The notes beneath the pieces were generated by a model. The model saw nothing but the letters and a program-made list of their open reading frames with translations, made no database searches and was not told the origin of the DNA. A program made the position numbers and the translations under genes. Positions 1 through 9,462 of a stretch of DNA of 64,000 nt are shown piece by piece. Positions within the stretch are counted from its first letter, which is position 1; every line of letters starts with the position of its first letter. This DNA is from Halopseudomonas salegens (GTDB lineage Bacteria; Pseudomonadota; Gammaproteobacteria; Pseudomonadales; Pseudomonadaceae), in contig NZ_LT629787.1 in NCBI RefSeq assembly GCF_900105655.1, positions 2,604,001 through 2,668,000 on the forward strand, given 5' to 3'.

Positions 1-2
1 TC

Positions 3-110
3 CCGGGCATTTTCATCGGCTTCCTGCGCTTGCTCGGCAGCCTGCCCAACAGCCTCCGCTTTGCCCTGACCAAAGGCATGGCCCGGACCGATAGCGAGGG
101 GCGTGACTGA
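3..110 (+). CDS. C-terminal end of an upstream gene, possibly a short-chain dehydrogenase
   Basis: An open frame enters from the left edge and ends at the TGA at 108-110. About 35 residues are visible: a hydrophobic stretch followed by a charged tail ending SEGRD. The stop overlaps the ATG of the next gene (TGATG), so the two are probably co-transcribed and translationally coupled. In Pseudomonas and relatives a short-chain dehydrogenase often precedes this oxidoreductase, and the tail is compatible with that, but no catalytic motif lies inside the window. The family assignment is therefore an inference from context. Confidence 0.4.
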   Translation, partial: PGIFIGFLRLLGSLPNSLRFALTKGMARTDSEGRD

Positions 111-1360
111 TGCGCATAGCCATTATCGGTACCGGCATATCCGGCCTGGTTTGTGGCTACAAACTGGCCGCGCAGCACGAATTGACTGTATTCGAGGCCG
201 TCGACTGGGTGGGTGGTCACACGCACACGGTCGATATCGAGATGCAGGGTCAGCCTTATGCTATCGACACCGGCTTTATTGTGTTCAATGACTGGACTTA
301 CCCCAACTTTATCCAGTTGATGAACGAGATTGGCGTCAGCTCCAGGCCCACCGAAATGAGTTTTTCCGTGCATGACCCGGTCAGCCGCATGGAATACAAC
401 GGCAACAACCTGAACAGCCTGTTTGCCCAACGCAGCAACCTGCTTTCACCGGGTTTCCTCGGCATGGTTGGCGATATCCTGCGCTTCAATCGCCAGGCTC
501 TGCGGGACCTCAGCGAAGAACGCATCAGTGCGGAAACCACGCTCGGGGATTACCTCGTGGCGGAAGGCTACGGCCAGCGATTTATCGACCATTACATCAT
601 TCCAATGGGATCGGCGATCTGGTCCATGTCACTGGCCGATATGCTGGCCTTTCCGCTGCAGTTCTTTGTACGCTTCTTCCGCAATCACGGTTTGCTCTCG
701 GTCAGTGATCGCCCACAGTGGCGTGTCATTCAGGGTGGATCGCGCAGTTATGTTGCTCCCCTGAGTGCCGCCTTCGCCGAACGTATTCGCCTGAACTGTC
801 CGGTGCAACGCGTTGAACGCACGCTTGAGGGAGTAACCATTCACAGTGCCGCCGGCAGCGAAACATTCGACAAGGTGATCTTTGCCTGTCACAGCGATCA
901 GGCGTTGGCGATGTTGAGTGACCCCAGTGAACAGGAATTGGCGATTCTCGGGGCCATTGGTTATGCCGACAACGATGTTGTATTGCACACCGACACCCGC
1001 CTGCTACCTGATCGCAAGCTGGCCTGGGCCAGCTGGAACTATCGACTCGGTGGCGACCGCCAGCAGCCGGCGGCAGTTACCTACAACATGAATATCCTGC
1101 AGGGTATACAGGCGCCGGAAACCTTCTGTGTCAGCCTGAACCAGACTGCCGCCATTGATCCACAAAAGATCCTCGCCCGCTTCAGTTACGCGCACCCACA
1201 GTTCAGCCTGTCGGCACAACAGGCCCAGCAACGCTGGCGTGAACTGCTTGGCGCACGACACAGCTATTTCTGTGGTGCTTATTGGGCCAACGGCTTCCAC
1301 GAAGATGGCGTGGTCAGTGCCCTGCGGGTGGTTGATGCCTTGCAGGAGGAGCCGCTATGA
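110..1360 (+). CDS. FAD/NAD(P)-binding oxidoreductase, amine-oxidase-like
   Basis: A 416-residue flavoprotein. The N-terminus carries a dinucleotide-binding fold with the motif G7-T-G9-I-S-G12, followed by an acidic residue ending the second beta strand, and a GGSRSY-type segment near residue 210 as in flavin amine oxidases and desaturases. It is expected to be cytoplasmic or peripheral at the inner membrane. It starts on an ATG overlapping the preceding stop and overlaps the DUF1365 gene by 4 nt, so it is the second gene of a lipid operon. In other bacteria this protein, DUF1365 and a Cfa-like methyltransferase occur together in clusters that modify membrane fatty acids, often under light or singlet-oxygen control. 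The exact substrate is unknown. Confidence 0.85.
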   Translation: MRIAIIGTGISGLVCGYKLAAQHELTVFEAVDWVGGHTHTVDIEMQGQPYAIDTGFIVFNDWTYPNFIQLMNEIGVSSRPTEMSFSVHDPVSRMEYNGNNLNSLFAQRSNLLSPGFLGMVGDILRFNRQALRDLSEERISAETTLGDYLVAEGYGQRFIDHYIIPMGSAIWSMSLADMLAFPLQFFVRFFRNHGLLSVSDRPQWRVIQGGSRSYVAPLSAAFAERIRLNCPVQRVERTLEGVTIHSAAGSETFDKVIFACHSDQALAMLSDPSEQELAILGAIGYADNDVVLHTDTRLLPDRKLAWASWNYRLGGDRQQPAAVTYNMNILQGIQAPETFCVSLNQTAAIDPQKILARFSYAHPQFSLSAQQAQQRWRELLGARHSYFCGAYWANGFHEDGVVSALRVVDALQEEPL

Positions 1361-2169
1361 ATGCATCCAGCGCACTGTACCGGGGCTGGATCAGGCATCG
1401 CCGATACGCCCCGAAAACCCACAACTTCACTTACCGGCTGAGCCTGCTGTGGCTCAATCTGGATGAGCAGGCTGAGGTATTCAAGCTGAGTAGCCTGTGG
1501 TCTGGCCGCTGGTGGTCACCCATGCGCTTTCGTCCCGACGATTATCTGCGCCACCACGCCCGCGAGCATGAAAACCTGCAACAGACCGCCCGACGACTGG
1601 TCAGTGAGCAACTGGGGCTGCACCTGAATGGCCCGGTCTGCCTGCTGACCCAGGTACGCAGTTTCGGTCTGGTGTTCAACCCGGCGTCCTTTTTTTACTG
1701 CTACGACCAGGCGCACAAGCTGCGCGCCATCATCACCGAAGTCAGCAATACGCCCTGGCTGGAACGGTACTGCTATGTGATGAAAACCGATCCCGAGCAG
1801 CGCACGCAGAATTTCCAGGTGGCCAAATCCTTCCAGGTGTCACCCTTCCTGCCAGCCGAGCTGGATTACCGCATGCGCTTCAGTCAGCCGGGTAAAACCC
1901 TGCTGATCCACATGGAAGACTGGCAGGCCAACGAAAAACTCTTCGACGCCACACTCAACTTGGCCCGCCAGCCGCTGAGCAAAAGTCTGTTGCGCCGCGA
2001 GGCCTGCAGCTTTCCGTTCATGGTGCTGAAAACCATAACCGGCATTTACTGGCAGGCACTGCGCCTCGCTCTGAAACGCATTCCCATTTTTGATCACCAG
2101 GCCCCGGTACAGATCACCACCGCGGCTACTGCTATCAAGGTCAAGGAGTCTTCGCATGAAAAGCATTGA
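1357..2169 (+). CDS. DUF1365 family protein
   Basis: A 270-residue protein matching the DUF1365 family in length and in its typical opening (Y-x-G-x-I/V-R-H-x-R/K, followed by H-x-F-x-Y). The frame is intact, starts with an ATGA overlap on the oxidoreductase stop and overlaps the next gene by 14 nt. Family function is not established biochemically. Its constant pairing with a flavin oxidoreductase and a cyclopropane-fatty-acid-synthase homologue suggests a role in fatty-acid or phospholipid modification. No signal peptide is seen. Confidence 0.85.
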   Translation: MNASSALYRGWIRHRRYAPKTHNFTYRLSLLWLNLDEQAEVFKLSSLWSGRWWSPMRFRPDDYLRHHAREHENLQQTARRLVSEQLGLHLNGPVCLLTQVRSFGLVFNPASFFYCYDQAHKLRAIITEVSNTPWLERYCYVMKTDPEQRTQNFQVAKSFQVSPFLPAELDYRMRFSQPGKTLLIHMEDWQANEKLFDATLNLARQPLSKSLLRREACSFPFMVLKTITGIYWQALRLALKRIPIFDHQAPVQITTAATAIKVKESSHEKH

Positions 2170-3502
2170 CGAAACGCAGGTCTGCTATAGCGACGACCGG
2201 GCAGCAAGTGACGAGCGTGCCAGCCAGTTGCTGGGCAAGACCCGCCATCGAACCGAACTGGTTGCCGACCGGCCAAACTGGATGCAGGCGCTGTCCCGCC
2301 GCCTGGTGTTGGCTCAATTGAAGTCACTGCGCTTTGGCTTGCTGACCTTGCACGAAGATGGTCAGGTCCTGCAATTCGGCCAGCCCGATGAAGATGGCCT
2401 GCACGCCGAAGTTCACTTGCACAGTGCAGCGGCTTATCCCATGGTGGCCGGCAACGGCAGTGTCGGGGCGGGAGAGTCCTATATTCACGGCTTCTGGACC
2501 ACGCCGGACTTGAGCGCGGTTACTCGCCTTTTTGTACGCAACCTCAGCGTACTGGATGCCATGGAGCAGGGTATTGCTCGACTGGGCCGGCCGGCACTGA
2601 AATGGATGCACTGGCTTAACCGCAACACACTGAAAGGCTCTCGCCGGAATATTCAGGCGCACTACGATCTCGGCAATGACCTGTTCGAGAATTTTCTCGA
2701 TCCCAGCATGATGTACTCGGCCGCTATTTTCCCACCCCAGTGTGACAACCTGGAACAGGCTCAGCAGCACAAGCTGGAGCGCATCTGTCGCAAGCTGGAA
2801 CTCAAGCCGGGCGACCACCTGCTGGAGATTGGGACCGGTTGGGGCAGTATGGCCATCTATGCAGCGCAGCATTATGGCTGCCGCGTGACCACCACGACGC
2901 TGTCACAGGAGCAATACGCCTACGCCAAGGACAAGGTCACTGAGCTTGGCCTGCAAGACCGCATTACCCTGCTGCTCAAGGATTACCGCGAGCTGACCGG
3001 GGAATACGACAAACTGGTCTCGATCGAAATGGTCGAAGCCGTCGGCCACAACTATTTCCGCACCTATTTCGAGCACTGCGCCCGGCGCTTGAAGCCGCAC
3101 GGCCTGATGTTGCTGCAAGCCATCACCATCAGGGATCAGCGTTATGAGCAGGCGCGCAGGAGCGTCGATTTCATCCAGCGTTATGTGTTTCCCGGTGGCT
3201 CGCTGCCGTCGGTCAGCCTGATTGGCGAGCTGACGCGCAAGCATACCGATCTGGCCATGCTGCACCTGGAAGACATCGGCCTGCATTACGCAGAGACCCT
3301 GCGCCACTGGTACCGCAACCTGAAGAACGCACGCAGCCATCTGCAGCAACTCGGGTATGATGACTACTTTTTCCGGCTCTGGGAGTTCTACCTGTGTTAC
3401 TGCGAGGGCGGCTTTGATGAGCGCTCGATCGGTACCGCACAGATCCTGTTCAGCAAACCCGATGCCCGGCCGGACCTGCACTTGCATACCCTGGGAGCCT
3501 GA
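2156..3502 (+). CDS. Cyclopropane-fatty-acyl-phospholipid synthase family methyltransferase
   Basis: A 448-residue SAM-dependent methyltransferase acting on unsaturated acyl chains of membrane phospholipids. The SAM-binding motif LLEIGTGWG is near residues 222-230, and the family segments YDLGND and SIEMVEAVGH are present. The ATG at 2156 is chosen because an AAGGAG ribosome site lies about 9 nt upstream; the open frame continues further left but has no ribosome site there. It overlaps the DUF1365 gene by 14 nt. It is longer than a stand-alone cfa of E. coli (about 380 residues), with an extra N-terminal domain. It may methylate rather than cyclopropanate, so I give no symbol. Confidence 0.9.
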   Translation: MKSIDETQVCYSDDRAASDERASQLLGKTRHRTELVADRPNWMQALSRRLVLAQLKSLRFGLLTLHEDGQVLQFGQPDEDGLHAEVHLHSAAAYPMVAGNGSVGAGESYIHGFWTTPDLSAVTRLFVRNLSVLDAMEQGIARLGRPALKWMHWLNRNTLKGSRRNIQAHYDLGNDLFENFLDPSMMYSAAIFPPQCDNLEQAQQHKLERICRKLELKPGDHLLEIGTGWGSMAIYAAQHYGCRVTTTTLSQEQYAYAKDKVTELGLQDRITLLLKDYRELTGEYDKLVSIEMVEAVGHNYFRTYFEHCARRLKPHGLMLLQAITIRDQRYEQARRSVDFIQRYVFPGGSLPSVSLIGELTRKHTDLAMLHLEDIGLHYAETLRHWYRNLKNARSHLQQLGYDDYFFRLWEFYLCYCEGGFDERSIGTAQILFSKPDARPDLHLHTLGA

Positions 3503-3503
3503 G

Positions 3504-4046
3504 ATGCCAACCAAGCTGATTGCCAATGCCGTCCTGTTTCAGCTCGGCTGGTTTGCCGCGATACTTGGCGGTAGCTCTGTCTGGCTGCTGATTCCGCTTG
3601 CTGTGCTACTGGTCCACTTTACCTGGATAAGTAGCTGGGCCGCCGAAGGTAAACTGGTAATGAGCGTTTTCTTTGCCGGTGCAGCGCTGGATTCGTTTCT
3701 CATGCACCTTGGCGTATTCGACTTCCCCGGCGAATCCGATCTGGTTCCATTGTGGCTGGCCTTGCTCTGGGCATTGCTGGCCACCACGCTGAACCATTGT
3801 CTGGCATGGACTCGGCGCTGGTGGCTGGCAGCCGGCGTCGGCGCCATTGCCGCACCCTGCTCCTATCTGGCAGGCGCTGCACTGGCCGATGTCAGGTTGC
3901 CGCTGGGCACGCTGCCCAGCATACTGATTCTGGCCGCCACCTGGGCCATCGTACTGCCGGTTCTGCACGGCTTCGCCCATCTTTACCGCGAGCAATATCG
4001 CCAACGGCTGGCCGCCGAACAACAACGCAATCCGGCTAGAAGTTAA
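3504..4046 (+). CDS. DUF2878 integral membrane protein
   Basis: A 180-residue hydrophobic protein with about six predicted membrane segments, matching DUF2878 in length and in the pattern of Trp-rich helices. The ATG at 3504 lies 1 nt after the previous stop, inside the same operon. The last 11 nt overlap, tail to tail, the end of the lipid A deacylase gene on the other strand. The family commonly sits at the end of this Cfa-type cluster; its biochemical role is unknown. Confidence 0.8.
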   Translation: MPTKLIANAVLFQLGWFAAILGGSSVWLLIPLAVLLVHFTWISSWAAEGKLVMSVFFAGAALDSFLMHLGVFDFPGESDLVPLWLALLWALLATTLNHCLAWTRRWWLAAGVGAIAAPCSYLAGAALADVRLPLGTLPSILILAATWAIVLPVLHGFAHLYREQYRQRLAAEQQRNPARS

Positions 4047-4563
4047 GCCGATAGTGCAGTACCAACTTATCAACCCCGCTGTTGCGGCGGTTGAAGCCTG
4101 CATTCGAATAATGGAAATAGCGTATAGCCACATCATCGCCATTGGCCAGACGCATGCCGACACCCAGACGATCGGCAAATTGCAGGCTGGAACCCAGTCG
4201 GGTACCTGGCGCCAGGCGTGAACGGCTGAACCAGGCAACACCGATCCCGGCCTCAAGATAAGCCTGAGGGGTCCGGCCAGCACTGCCGATATTCAGCCGC
4301 AGTACCGGAGAGGCATCAAGGCTCACAGTATCCAGACTCCCCCAATACGTTGCCGCCAGATCCCAGTACCCATTCAGCCTCAGTTGGCCACTGTTGCTCT
4401 GCCACAAGGTCCGGTCAAAATCCCATTGTGCACCCAGGCGCAGGGCCGTAGTTGATTCCGAGCTGCGACCCGCATCCAGACTGAACGCGTCCTGTGCCAT
4501 ACCGGACGAGGACATCAGCAGCGCACACAGGCCGGCAATACTGACAACCCACTTGTTTTTCAT
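4036..4563 (-). CDS. pagL: Lipid A 3-O-deacylase PagL
   Basis: A 175-residue outer-membrane beta-barrel with a signal peptide ending about residue 23 (AxA-type site before QDAFSL) and a terminal aromatic residue (F175), as needed for barrel insertion. PagL removes the 3-O acyl chain of lipid A. The catalytic H-x-S is at H151-Y-S153. In P. aeruginosa PagL the third catalytic residue is a Glu 14 positions after the His; here that position is D165, a conservative change that could alter activity. The start has an AGAAGGAG site 8 nt upstream. It follows murI by 26 nt on the same strand. Confidence 0.85.
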   Translation of the reverse strand: MKNKWVVSIAGLCALLMSSSGMAQDAFSLDAGRSSESTTALRLGAQWDFDRTLWQSNSGQLRLNGYWDLAATYWGSLDTVSLDASPVLRLNIGSAGRTPQAYLEAGIGVAWFSRSRLAPGTRLGSSLQFADRLGVGMRLANGDDVAIRYFHYSNAGFNRRNSGVDKLVLHYRLNF

Positions 4564-4589
4564 CGTTCCACTCCTTCTCGCAAAACCCA

Positions 4590-5381
4590 TCATAGGGACA
4601 AAGGCTGCACGGATGCCGGACCACGCCATAGCGCCGGCATGCTCTGTTGCATCCCAGCGACCGAGCCGGTCGTCCAGAAAGCGTCTTGTGCCGCGCATTC
4701 GGCGGCGGTCTGGATGTCGGCCGCCTGCAGGCGCTCACCCAGTTGCCTGGCTACTGCAGCGCCAGTATCGATCAAGGCAACATCCGCAGGCACCAACTCA
4801 GCCAGCAAGGGGCGTAAAAACGGGTAATGGGTACAACCCAGAATCAGCGTATCGCAACCGGCTGCCAGCAGTGGCGCCACATAGCGCTGCAGCAGGGCCC
4901 GGGTAGCCGGGCTGTGCAGTTCACCCCGTTCGACACACTCGACCAGCCCCGGGCAGGGCTGGGTAATGACCTCGACATCACCGGCAAAGCGATCCAGCAG
5001 GGCGGCAAACTTGGCGCTTTGCAAGGTGCCGGTGGTGGCCAGCACACCGACTACACCGCTGCGTGTGGCCTGAGTGGCGGGCTTTACCGCCGGCTCCATG
5101 CCGATAATCGGCAGGTCATAACAGCTGCGCAAATCGTTGATGGCTGCAGCCGTCGCCGTGTTGCAAGCCACCACCAGGGCCTTGGCGCCTTGTGCCAGCA
5201 GAAACGCCGCAATCTGCCGGCTGCGCTGGCGAATCAGTTCAGGTGGCTTGTCGCCGTAGGGAACATAGCCACAGTCAGCCACATAGAGCAGGCTTTCCCG
5301 CGGCAGCTGCTGGCGGATTTCATTCAGCACGGAGAGGCCGCCGAGGCCGGAGTCAAATACCCCGATTGGCGAGCAGTTCAT
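4590..5381 (-). CDS. murI: Glutamate racemase
   Basis: A 263-residue racemase that makes D-glutamate for peptidoglycan. The two catalytic cysteines are visible in VVACNTA (C73) and LGCTHYP (C183), and the N-terminal [12 protein letters not shown] segment with D10 is typical. The ATG at 5381 overlaps the moeB stop by 4 nt (ATGA); the frame stays open further upstream but that part is inside moeB. It belongs to a run of overlapping genes from hemA down to murI. Confidence 0.95.
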   Translation of the reverse strand: MNCSPIGVFDSGLGGLSVLNEIRQQLPRESLLYVADCGYVPYGDKPPELIRQRSRQIAAFLLAQGAKALVVACNTATAAAINDLRSCYDLPIIGMEPAVKPATQATRSGVVGVLATTGTLQSAKFAALLDRFAGDVEVITQPCPGLVECVERGELHSPATRALLQRYVAPLLAAGCDTLILGCTHYPFLRPLLAELVPADVALIDTGAAVARQLGERLQAADIQTAAECAAQDAFWTTGSVAGMQQSMPALWRGPASVQPLSL

Positions 5382-6133
5382 GCCTTTGACCCCGCACCAC
5401 AACAGGCGCACGCGGGGTCACGCGGTACCCGCAGTTCACGGAAGCGCCCATCCAGCGCATCCAGCAACAACAAGCGGCCAACCAGTGGCGTACCAAATCC
5501 CGCCAGCAATTTGAGCGCTTCCAGCGCCTGCAAACTGCCTATGGTACCGACCAGCGGGCCAAGCACGCCGGCTTCACTGCAGCTAAGGGTGGTTTCTTCA
5601 CCATCGCCATACAGACATTGGTAACAGGGGCTGTCATCACGCCGTGGATCAAATACACTGAGCTGCCCTTCCAGGCGGATGGCAGCGCCGGATACCAGCG
5701 GTTTGCGCGCCGCAACGCAGGCGCGATTCACTGCCTGCCGGGTGGCAAAGTTATCACTGCAATCCAGCACCAGATCCACCGCCTCTACCGCTTCGGCCAG
5801 TGCCTGGCCGGAGAGCGCCAGCGGCAGGGTGTCGATCTGCAGCTGGGGATTCAGCGCCAGCAGACGCTCACTGGCCGACGCGACCTTGTCGCGGCCAATA
5901 TCCGCCTGTTGATGGATGATTTGTCGTTGCAGATTGGTCAGATCAACCTGGTCCGGGTCGGCCAGGGTGATCTGCCCGACCCCGGCAGCAGCCAGATAGA
6001 GGGCCACCGGCGCACCCAGTCCGCCAACACCGACGATCAGCACGTGGCTGTCGAGCAAGCGCTGCTGGCCGTCGATATCCACCTGCGCCAGCAGAATCTG
6101 ACGGCTGTAGCGCAACAGTTGCTGATCATCCAT
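5378..6133 (-). CDS. moeB: Molybdopterin-synthase adenylyltransferase, ThiF/MoeB family
   Basis: A 251-residue E1-like enzyme that adenylates the C-terminal glycine of MoaD (or ThiS) for sulfur transfer. The nucleotide-binding motif G35-V-G-G-L-G40 and the R-x3-N-R segment of ThiF-type enzymes are present. Two zinc CxxC pairs occur, CYQC near residue 173 and CACC near the C-terminus. It overlaps prmC by 8 nt and murI by 4 nt. Position next to prmC is as in P. aeruginosa, where it is named moeB; a role in thiamine sulfur transfer cannot be excluded. Confidence 0.92.
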   Translation of the reverse strand: MDDQQLLRYSRQILLAQVDIDGQQRLLDSHVLIVGVGGLGAPVALYLAAAGVGQITLADPDQVDLTNLQRQIIHQQADIGRDKVASASERLLALNPQLQIDTLPLALSGQALAEAVEAVDLVLDCSDNFATRQAVNRACVAARKPLVSGAAIRLEGQLSVFDPRRDDSPCYQCLYGDGEETTLSCSEAGVLGPLVGTIGSLQALEALKLLAGFGTPLVGRLLLLDALDGRFRELRVPRDPACACCGAGSKA

Positions 6134-6947
6134 GCCACTGCCCTCCGGTTACTCGCGTCTGCCCGGCCAGGTCCTGCCAGGAGGCCACCGCCTGATAGCC
6201 CTGTTCATGCAACAGGGCCTGTACCGCCGCCGCCTGTTGCCAGCCGTGTTCCAATAGTAGCCAACCCTGCAGATGCTTGCGGGACTCACCGATGATCTGG
6301 CGAACATCCTGCAAACCATCGTTGCCGCTGACCAGGGCGCTGCTCGGCTCGAAACGCACATCACCCTGACTCAGGTGCGGATCATCACTGGCAATATAGG
6401 GCGGGTTGCTGACCACCAGATCAAACCGCTGGCCACTCACCCCGGCAAACCAGTCGCTGCGCTGAAAGCTGACATTGCGCAGGCCCAGTTCCTCGGCATT
6501 GCGCGTGGCCAGCGCCACAGCGTCGGTCACCCGATCAACGCCAGTAAGCTGCCACTGGGGCCGCTCACTGGCCAGGGCCAGGGCAATCGCCCCGCTGCCG
6601 GTACCCAGATCCAGCACCCGGGCAGCGCCGGTCGGACCCAGCTCCAGGGCCAGCTCGACCAATCGCTCGGTATCCGGTCGCGGTATCAGGGTGCTGGGCG
6701 CCACGGCCAGATCCAATGACCAGAAGCCCTGGCGGCCAAGCAGATAGGCCACCGGCTCGCCGGCACGACGGCGCGCAAGCAGCGTCCGATAGAGGTTCAG
6801 TTGCGGCGCGGTCAGCTCATATTCCGGCCAGGTCCGCAGATAGCTGCGCGACTTGTCGAGCACAGCCGCCAGCAGCAACTCGGCATCCAGTCGCGGGCTG
6901 CCGGAATCCGGCAAGTCAACCGCAGCCAAGACCTGATCAATGCGCAT
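6126..6947 (-). CDS. prmC: Peptide chain release factor N5-glutamine methyltransferase
   Basis: A 273-residue SAM-dependent methyltransferase that methylates the Gln of the GGQ motif in release factors. Motif I is DLGTGSG (113-119) and the catalytic NPPY is at 181-184. The start at 6947 (MRIDQVL) overlaps the end of prfA by 11 nt; longer in-frame starts lie inside prfA and are not preferred. Coupling with its substrate gene prfA is the classic arrangement. Confidence 0.95.
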   Translation of the reverse strand: MRIDQVLAAVDLPDSGSPRLDAELLLAAVLDKSRSYLRTWPEYELTAPQLNLYRTLLARRRAGEPVAYLLGRQGFWSLDLAVAPSTLIPRPDTERLVELALELGPTGAARVLDLGTGSGAIALALASERPQWQLTGVDRVTDAVALATRNAEELGLRNVSFQRSDWFAGVSGQRFDLVVSNPPYIASDDPHLSQGDVRFEPSSALVSGNDGLQDVRQIIGESRKHLQGWLLLEHGWQQAAAVQALLHEQGYQAVASWQDLAGQTRVTGGQWHG

Positions 6948-8022
6948 CCAGTGCAGCCATCTGGTCGGCCTGGTATTCGCGCCGCAGAGGTTCAATCACC
7001 GCTTCCAGGTTGCCCTGAATCACTTCATCGAGGCTGTACAGTGTCAGGTTGATGCGGTGATCGGTTACCCGCCCCTGGGGGAAATTGTACGTGCGAATGC
7101 GCTCTGAGCGGTCACCCGAACCGACCAGCAAACGGCGGGTATCCGACAACTGCTTTTCCTGCGCTTCCCGCTGTTGATTGGCCAAACGCGACTGCAACAG
7201 GCTCATGGCCTTGGCGCGGTTCTTGTGCTGTGAACGCTCTTCCTGACACTCCACCACCATGCCGCTGGGCAGGTGGGTCAGGCGAATCGCGGAATCGGTC
7301 TTGTTGATGTGCTGACCCCCAGCACCGGAGGCGCGGAAAGTGTCCACACGCAAATCGGCAGGATTGATGTCGATGGCGGCCTGCTCGTCCATTTCCGGCA
7401 ATACCGCTACCGTGCAGGCCGAGGTGTGGATGCGGCCCTGGGACTCGGTTTCCGGTACCCGCTGTACGCGGTGGGCACCCGACTCGAACTTCAGCCGGGC
7501 ATAGACACTGGCGCCCTCAACCCGGGCGATAACCTCCTTGAAACCGCCATGCTCGCCTTCGTTCTCTGACAGCACCTCTACACGCCAGCCCTGGCGCTCG
7601 GCATAACGCAGGTACATGCGGAACAGGTCACCGGCAAAGAGTGCGGCTTCATCACCACCAGTACCGGCGCGAACTTCCAGAAACACATTGCGTTCGTCAT
7701 CCGGGTCCTTGGGCAATAGCAGCTGGTTCAGCGTCTGCTCCAGCTGCTCCAGCTGCTCGGTCCCGACCGCCAGATCCTCTTCGGCCATCGCACGCATGTC
7801 CGCATCGCTGTCCTTGAGCAGCGTACGCGCCTCATCCAGGTCAGCCTGCACGCTGCGCCATTGCTGGTAGCAGTCCATGGTGGTTTCCAGCTCGGCATAT
7901 TCTTTCGAGTACTCGCGAAAACGCCCTTGATCACTGATCACCTCAGCATCACTGAGTAAAGCCGACAGCTCTTCAAAACGGTCTTGCAGGGTATCCAGGC
8001 GGTTAAGCAGTGAAGCCTTCAT
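6937..8022 (-). CDS. prfA: Peptide chain release factor 1
   Basis: A 361-residue class I release factor reading UAA and UAG. The peptidyl-tRNA hydrolysis motif GGQ is at 235-237, and the RF1-type codon-recognition tripeptide P-x-T is at 190-192 (PET) in the [14 protein letters not shown] context. Length is typical of RF1. It overlaps hemA by 4 nt and prmC by 11 nt. Confidence 0.97.
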   Translation of the reverse strand: MKASLLNRLDTLQDRFEELSALLSDAEVISDQGRFREYSKEYAELETTMDCYQQWRSVQADLDEARTLLKDSDADMRAMAEEDLAVGTEQLEQLEQTLNQLLLPKDPDDERNVFLEVRAGTGGDEAALFAGDLFRMYLRYAERQGWRVEVLSENEGEHGGFKEVIARVEGASVYARLKFESGAHRVQRVPETESQGRIHTSACTVAVLPEMDEQAAIDINPADLRVDTFRASGAGGQHINKTDSAIRLTHLPSGMVVECQEERSQHKNRAKAMSLLQSRLANQQREAQEKQLSDTRRLLVGSGDRSERIRTYNFPQGRVTDHRINLTLYSLDEVIQGNLEAVIEPLRREYQADQMAALDAH

Positions 8023-9311
8023 GGTTTGCCTTGTGGTGGTGTTAGGGTCGGGGCCTGATCTGCTTCCAGGGCAAACAGTTCCTGCGCCAGCGCCAGCGCA
8101 TCGGCCCGCCCTTCGGCGGTCATTTGCTTGAGCTGCACACTGGGATCGTGCAGCAACTTGTTGGTCAGCGCACGGGCCATTTCAGTCATCACCGCAGCGG
8201 GATCACCGCCGCGCTGCAGCCGGCTCATGGCCCGGGTCAACTCCTGATCACGCAACGCCTCGGCTTTTTGCCGGTATCGGCGCAGCACATCGACTGCCGC
8301 CAGAGCCCGCAAACGCTGCATGAACTCATCCGTACCCAGTTCGATCAGACGTTCGGCCGCGTCAGCCGCGCCCTGACGCGACCGCAGATTTTCCGCGATG
8401 ACTTCATGCAAGTCATCCACGGTATACAGGTACACATCCGCCAGCCGGCCGACTTCCGGCTCTATATCCCGCGGTACGGCAATATCGACCATGAACATGG
8501 GTTTGTGCCGGCGCTGGCGCAGGGCGCGCTCTACTGCCCCCTTGCCCAGAATCGGCAAGGGGCTGGCAGTGGAACTGATGACAATGTCGCATTCGGCCAA
8601 TACGTCGGGAATCTGGTTGAGCACGATTGCTCGGCCGCCGAGTTCATCGCTCAGTAACTGCGCCCGCTCCAGGGTACGGTTGGCGACAATAATCTTGCTC
8701 ACACCCTGCTGGTACAGATGACGGGCAACCAGGGTGATCGTTTCCCCGGCACCGATCAGCAAGGCTGTGCTGCGACGCAAATCGGAAAAGATCTGCCGCG
8801 ACAGACTGACTGCAGCAAAGGCCACGGAGACCGGATTTTCGCCAATGGCGGTATCGGTGCGCACCTGTTTGACCGTATTGAAAGTGCTCTGGAACAAGCG
8901 GTCCAGTTGCGGACCGAGGGTACCGGCCGTGCGAGCAGCCTGCCAGGCATCCTTCATCTGACCGAGAATCTGTGGCTCACCGAGGACCATGGAATCCAGC
9001 CCCGAGGCAACGCGCATCATATGGCGTACCGCAGCCGACTCCTGATACTGATAACTGCTACCGGTCAACTGCTCAGCCGGCAAGCCATGGTAGTCCGCCA
9101 GCCAGCGCAACACCCGCTCGGCATCCGGCGTATCCTGGCTGCAGTAGATTTCAGTGCGATTGCAGGTAGAAAGAATCGCCACTTCCTGGGTTGCGGTATC
9201 CACACGCATGCGCTGCAGGGCTTCGGCCAGCTGCTCAGGCGAAAACGCCACCCGCTCGCGTACGTCGACGGCTGCCGTCTTGTGATTGATGCCGATTGCC
9301 AGAAAACCCAT
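8019..9311 (-). CDS. hemA: Glutamyl-tRNA reductase
   Basis: A 430-residue NADPH-dependent enzyme catalysing the first step of tetrapyrrole synthesis from glutamyl-tRNA. The catalytic cysteine is C50 in LSTCNRTE, and an NADPH-binding GAGET segment lies near residue 190. It is the first gene of the minus-strand run hemA-prfA-prmC-moeB-murI, divergent from the lipoprotein gene at 9463 across a 151-nt gap that must hold both promoters. Confidence 0.97.
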   Translation of the reverse strand: MGFLAIGINHKTAAVDVRERVAFSPEQLAEALQRMRVDTATQEVAILSTCNRTEIYCSQDTPDAERVLRWLADYHGLPAEQLTGSSYQYQESAAVRHMMRVASGLDSMVLGEPQILGQMKDAWQAARTAGTLGPQLDRLFQSTFNTVKQVRTDTAIGENPVSVAFAAVSLSRQIFSDLRRSTALLIGAGETITLVARHLYQQGVSKIIVANRTLERAQLLSDELGGRAIVLNQIPDVLAECDIVISSTASPLPILGKGAVERALRQRRHKPMFMVDIAVPRDIEPEVGRLADVYLYTVDDLHEVIAENLRSRQGAADAAERLIELGTDEFMQRLRALAAVDVLRRYRQKAEALRDQELTRAMSRLQRGGDPAAVMTEMARALTNKLLHDPSVQLKQMTAEGRADALALAQELFALEADQAPTLTPPQGKP

Positions 9312-9462
9312 GATGCCTCTTTATGCGAGGGACTGCGGAATGATTCAAACCCCCAATTGTCCTATGTATATCAACGCCAATCAATTCCTCAGGCCGCGCC
9401 GGTGTGTTTAGGCGGAATCCTGTGGCATCATCATCCTTATCTGATCGCTGTTGCGGAACGCC

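Noticed and set aside
2090..2155. Longer start for the Cfa-like methyltransferase
   Set aside because: The extra 22 codons lie inside the DUF1365 gene; the ATG at 2156 has the ribosome site.
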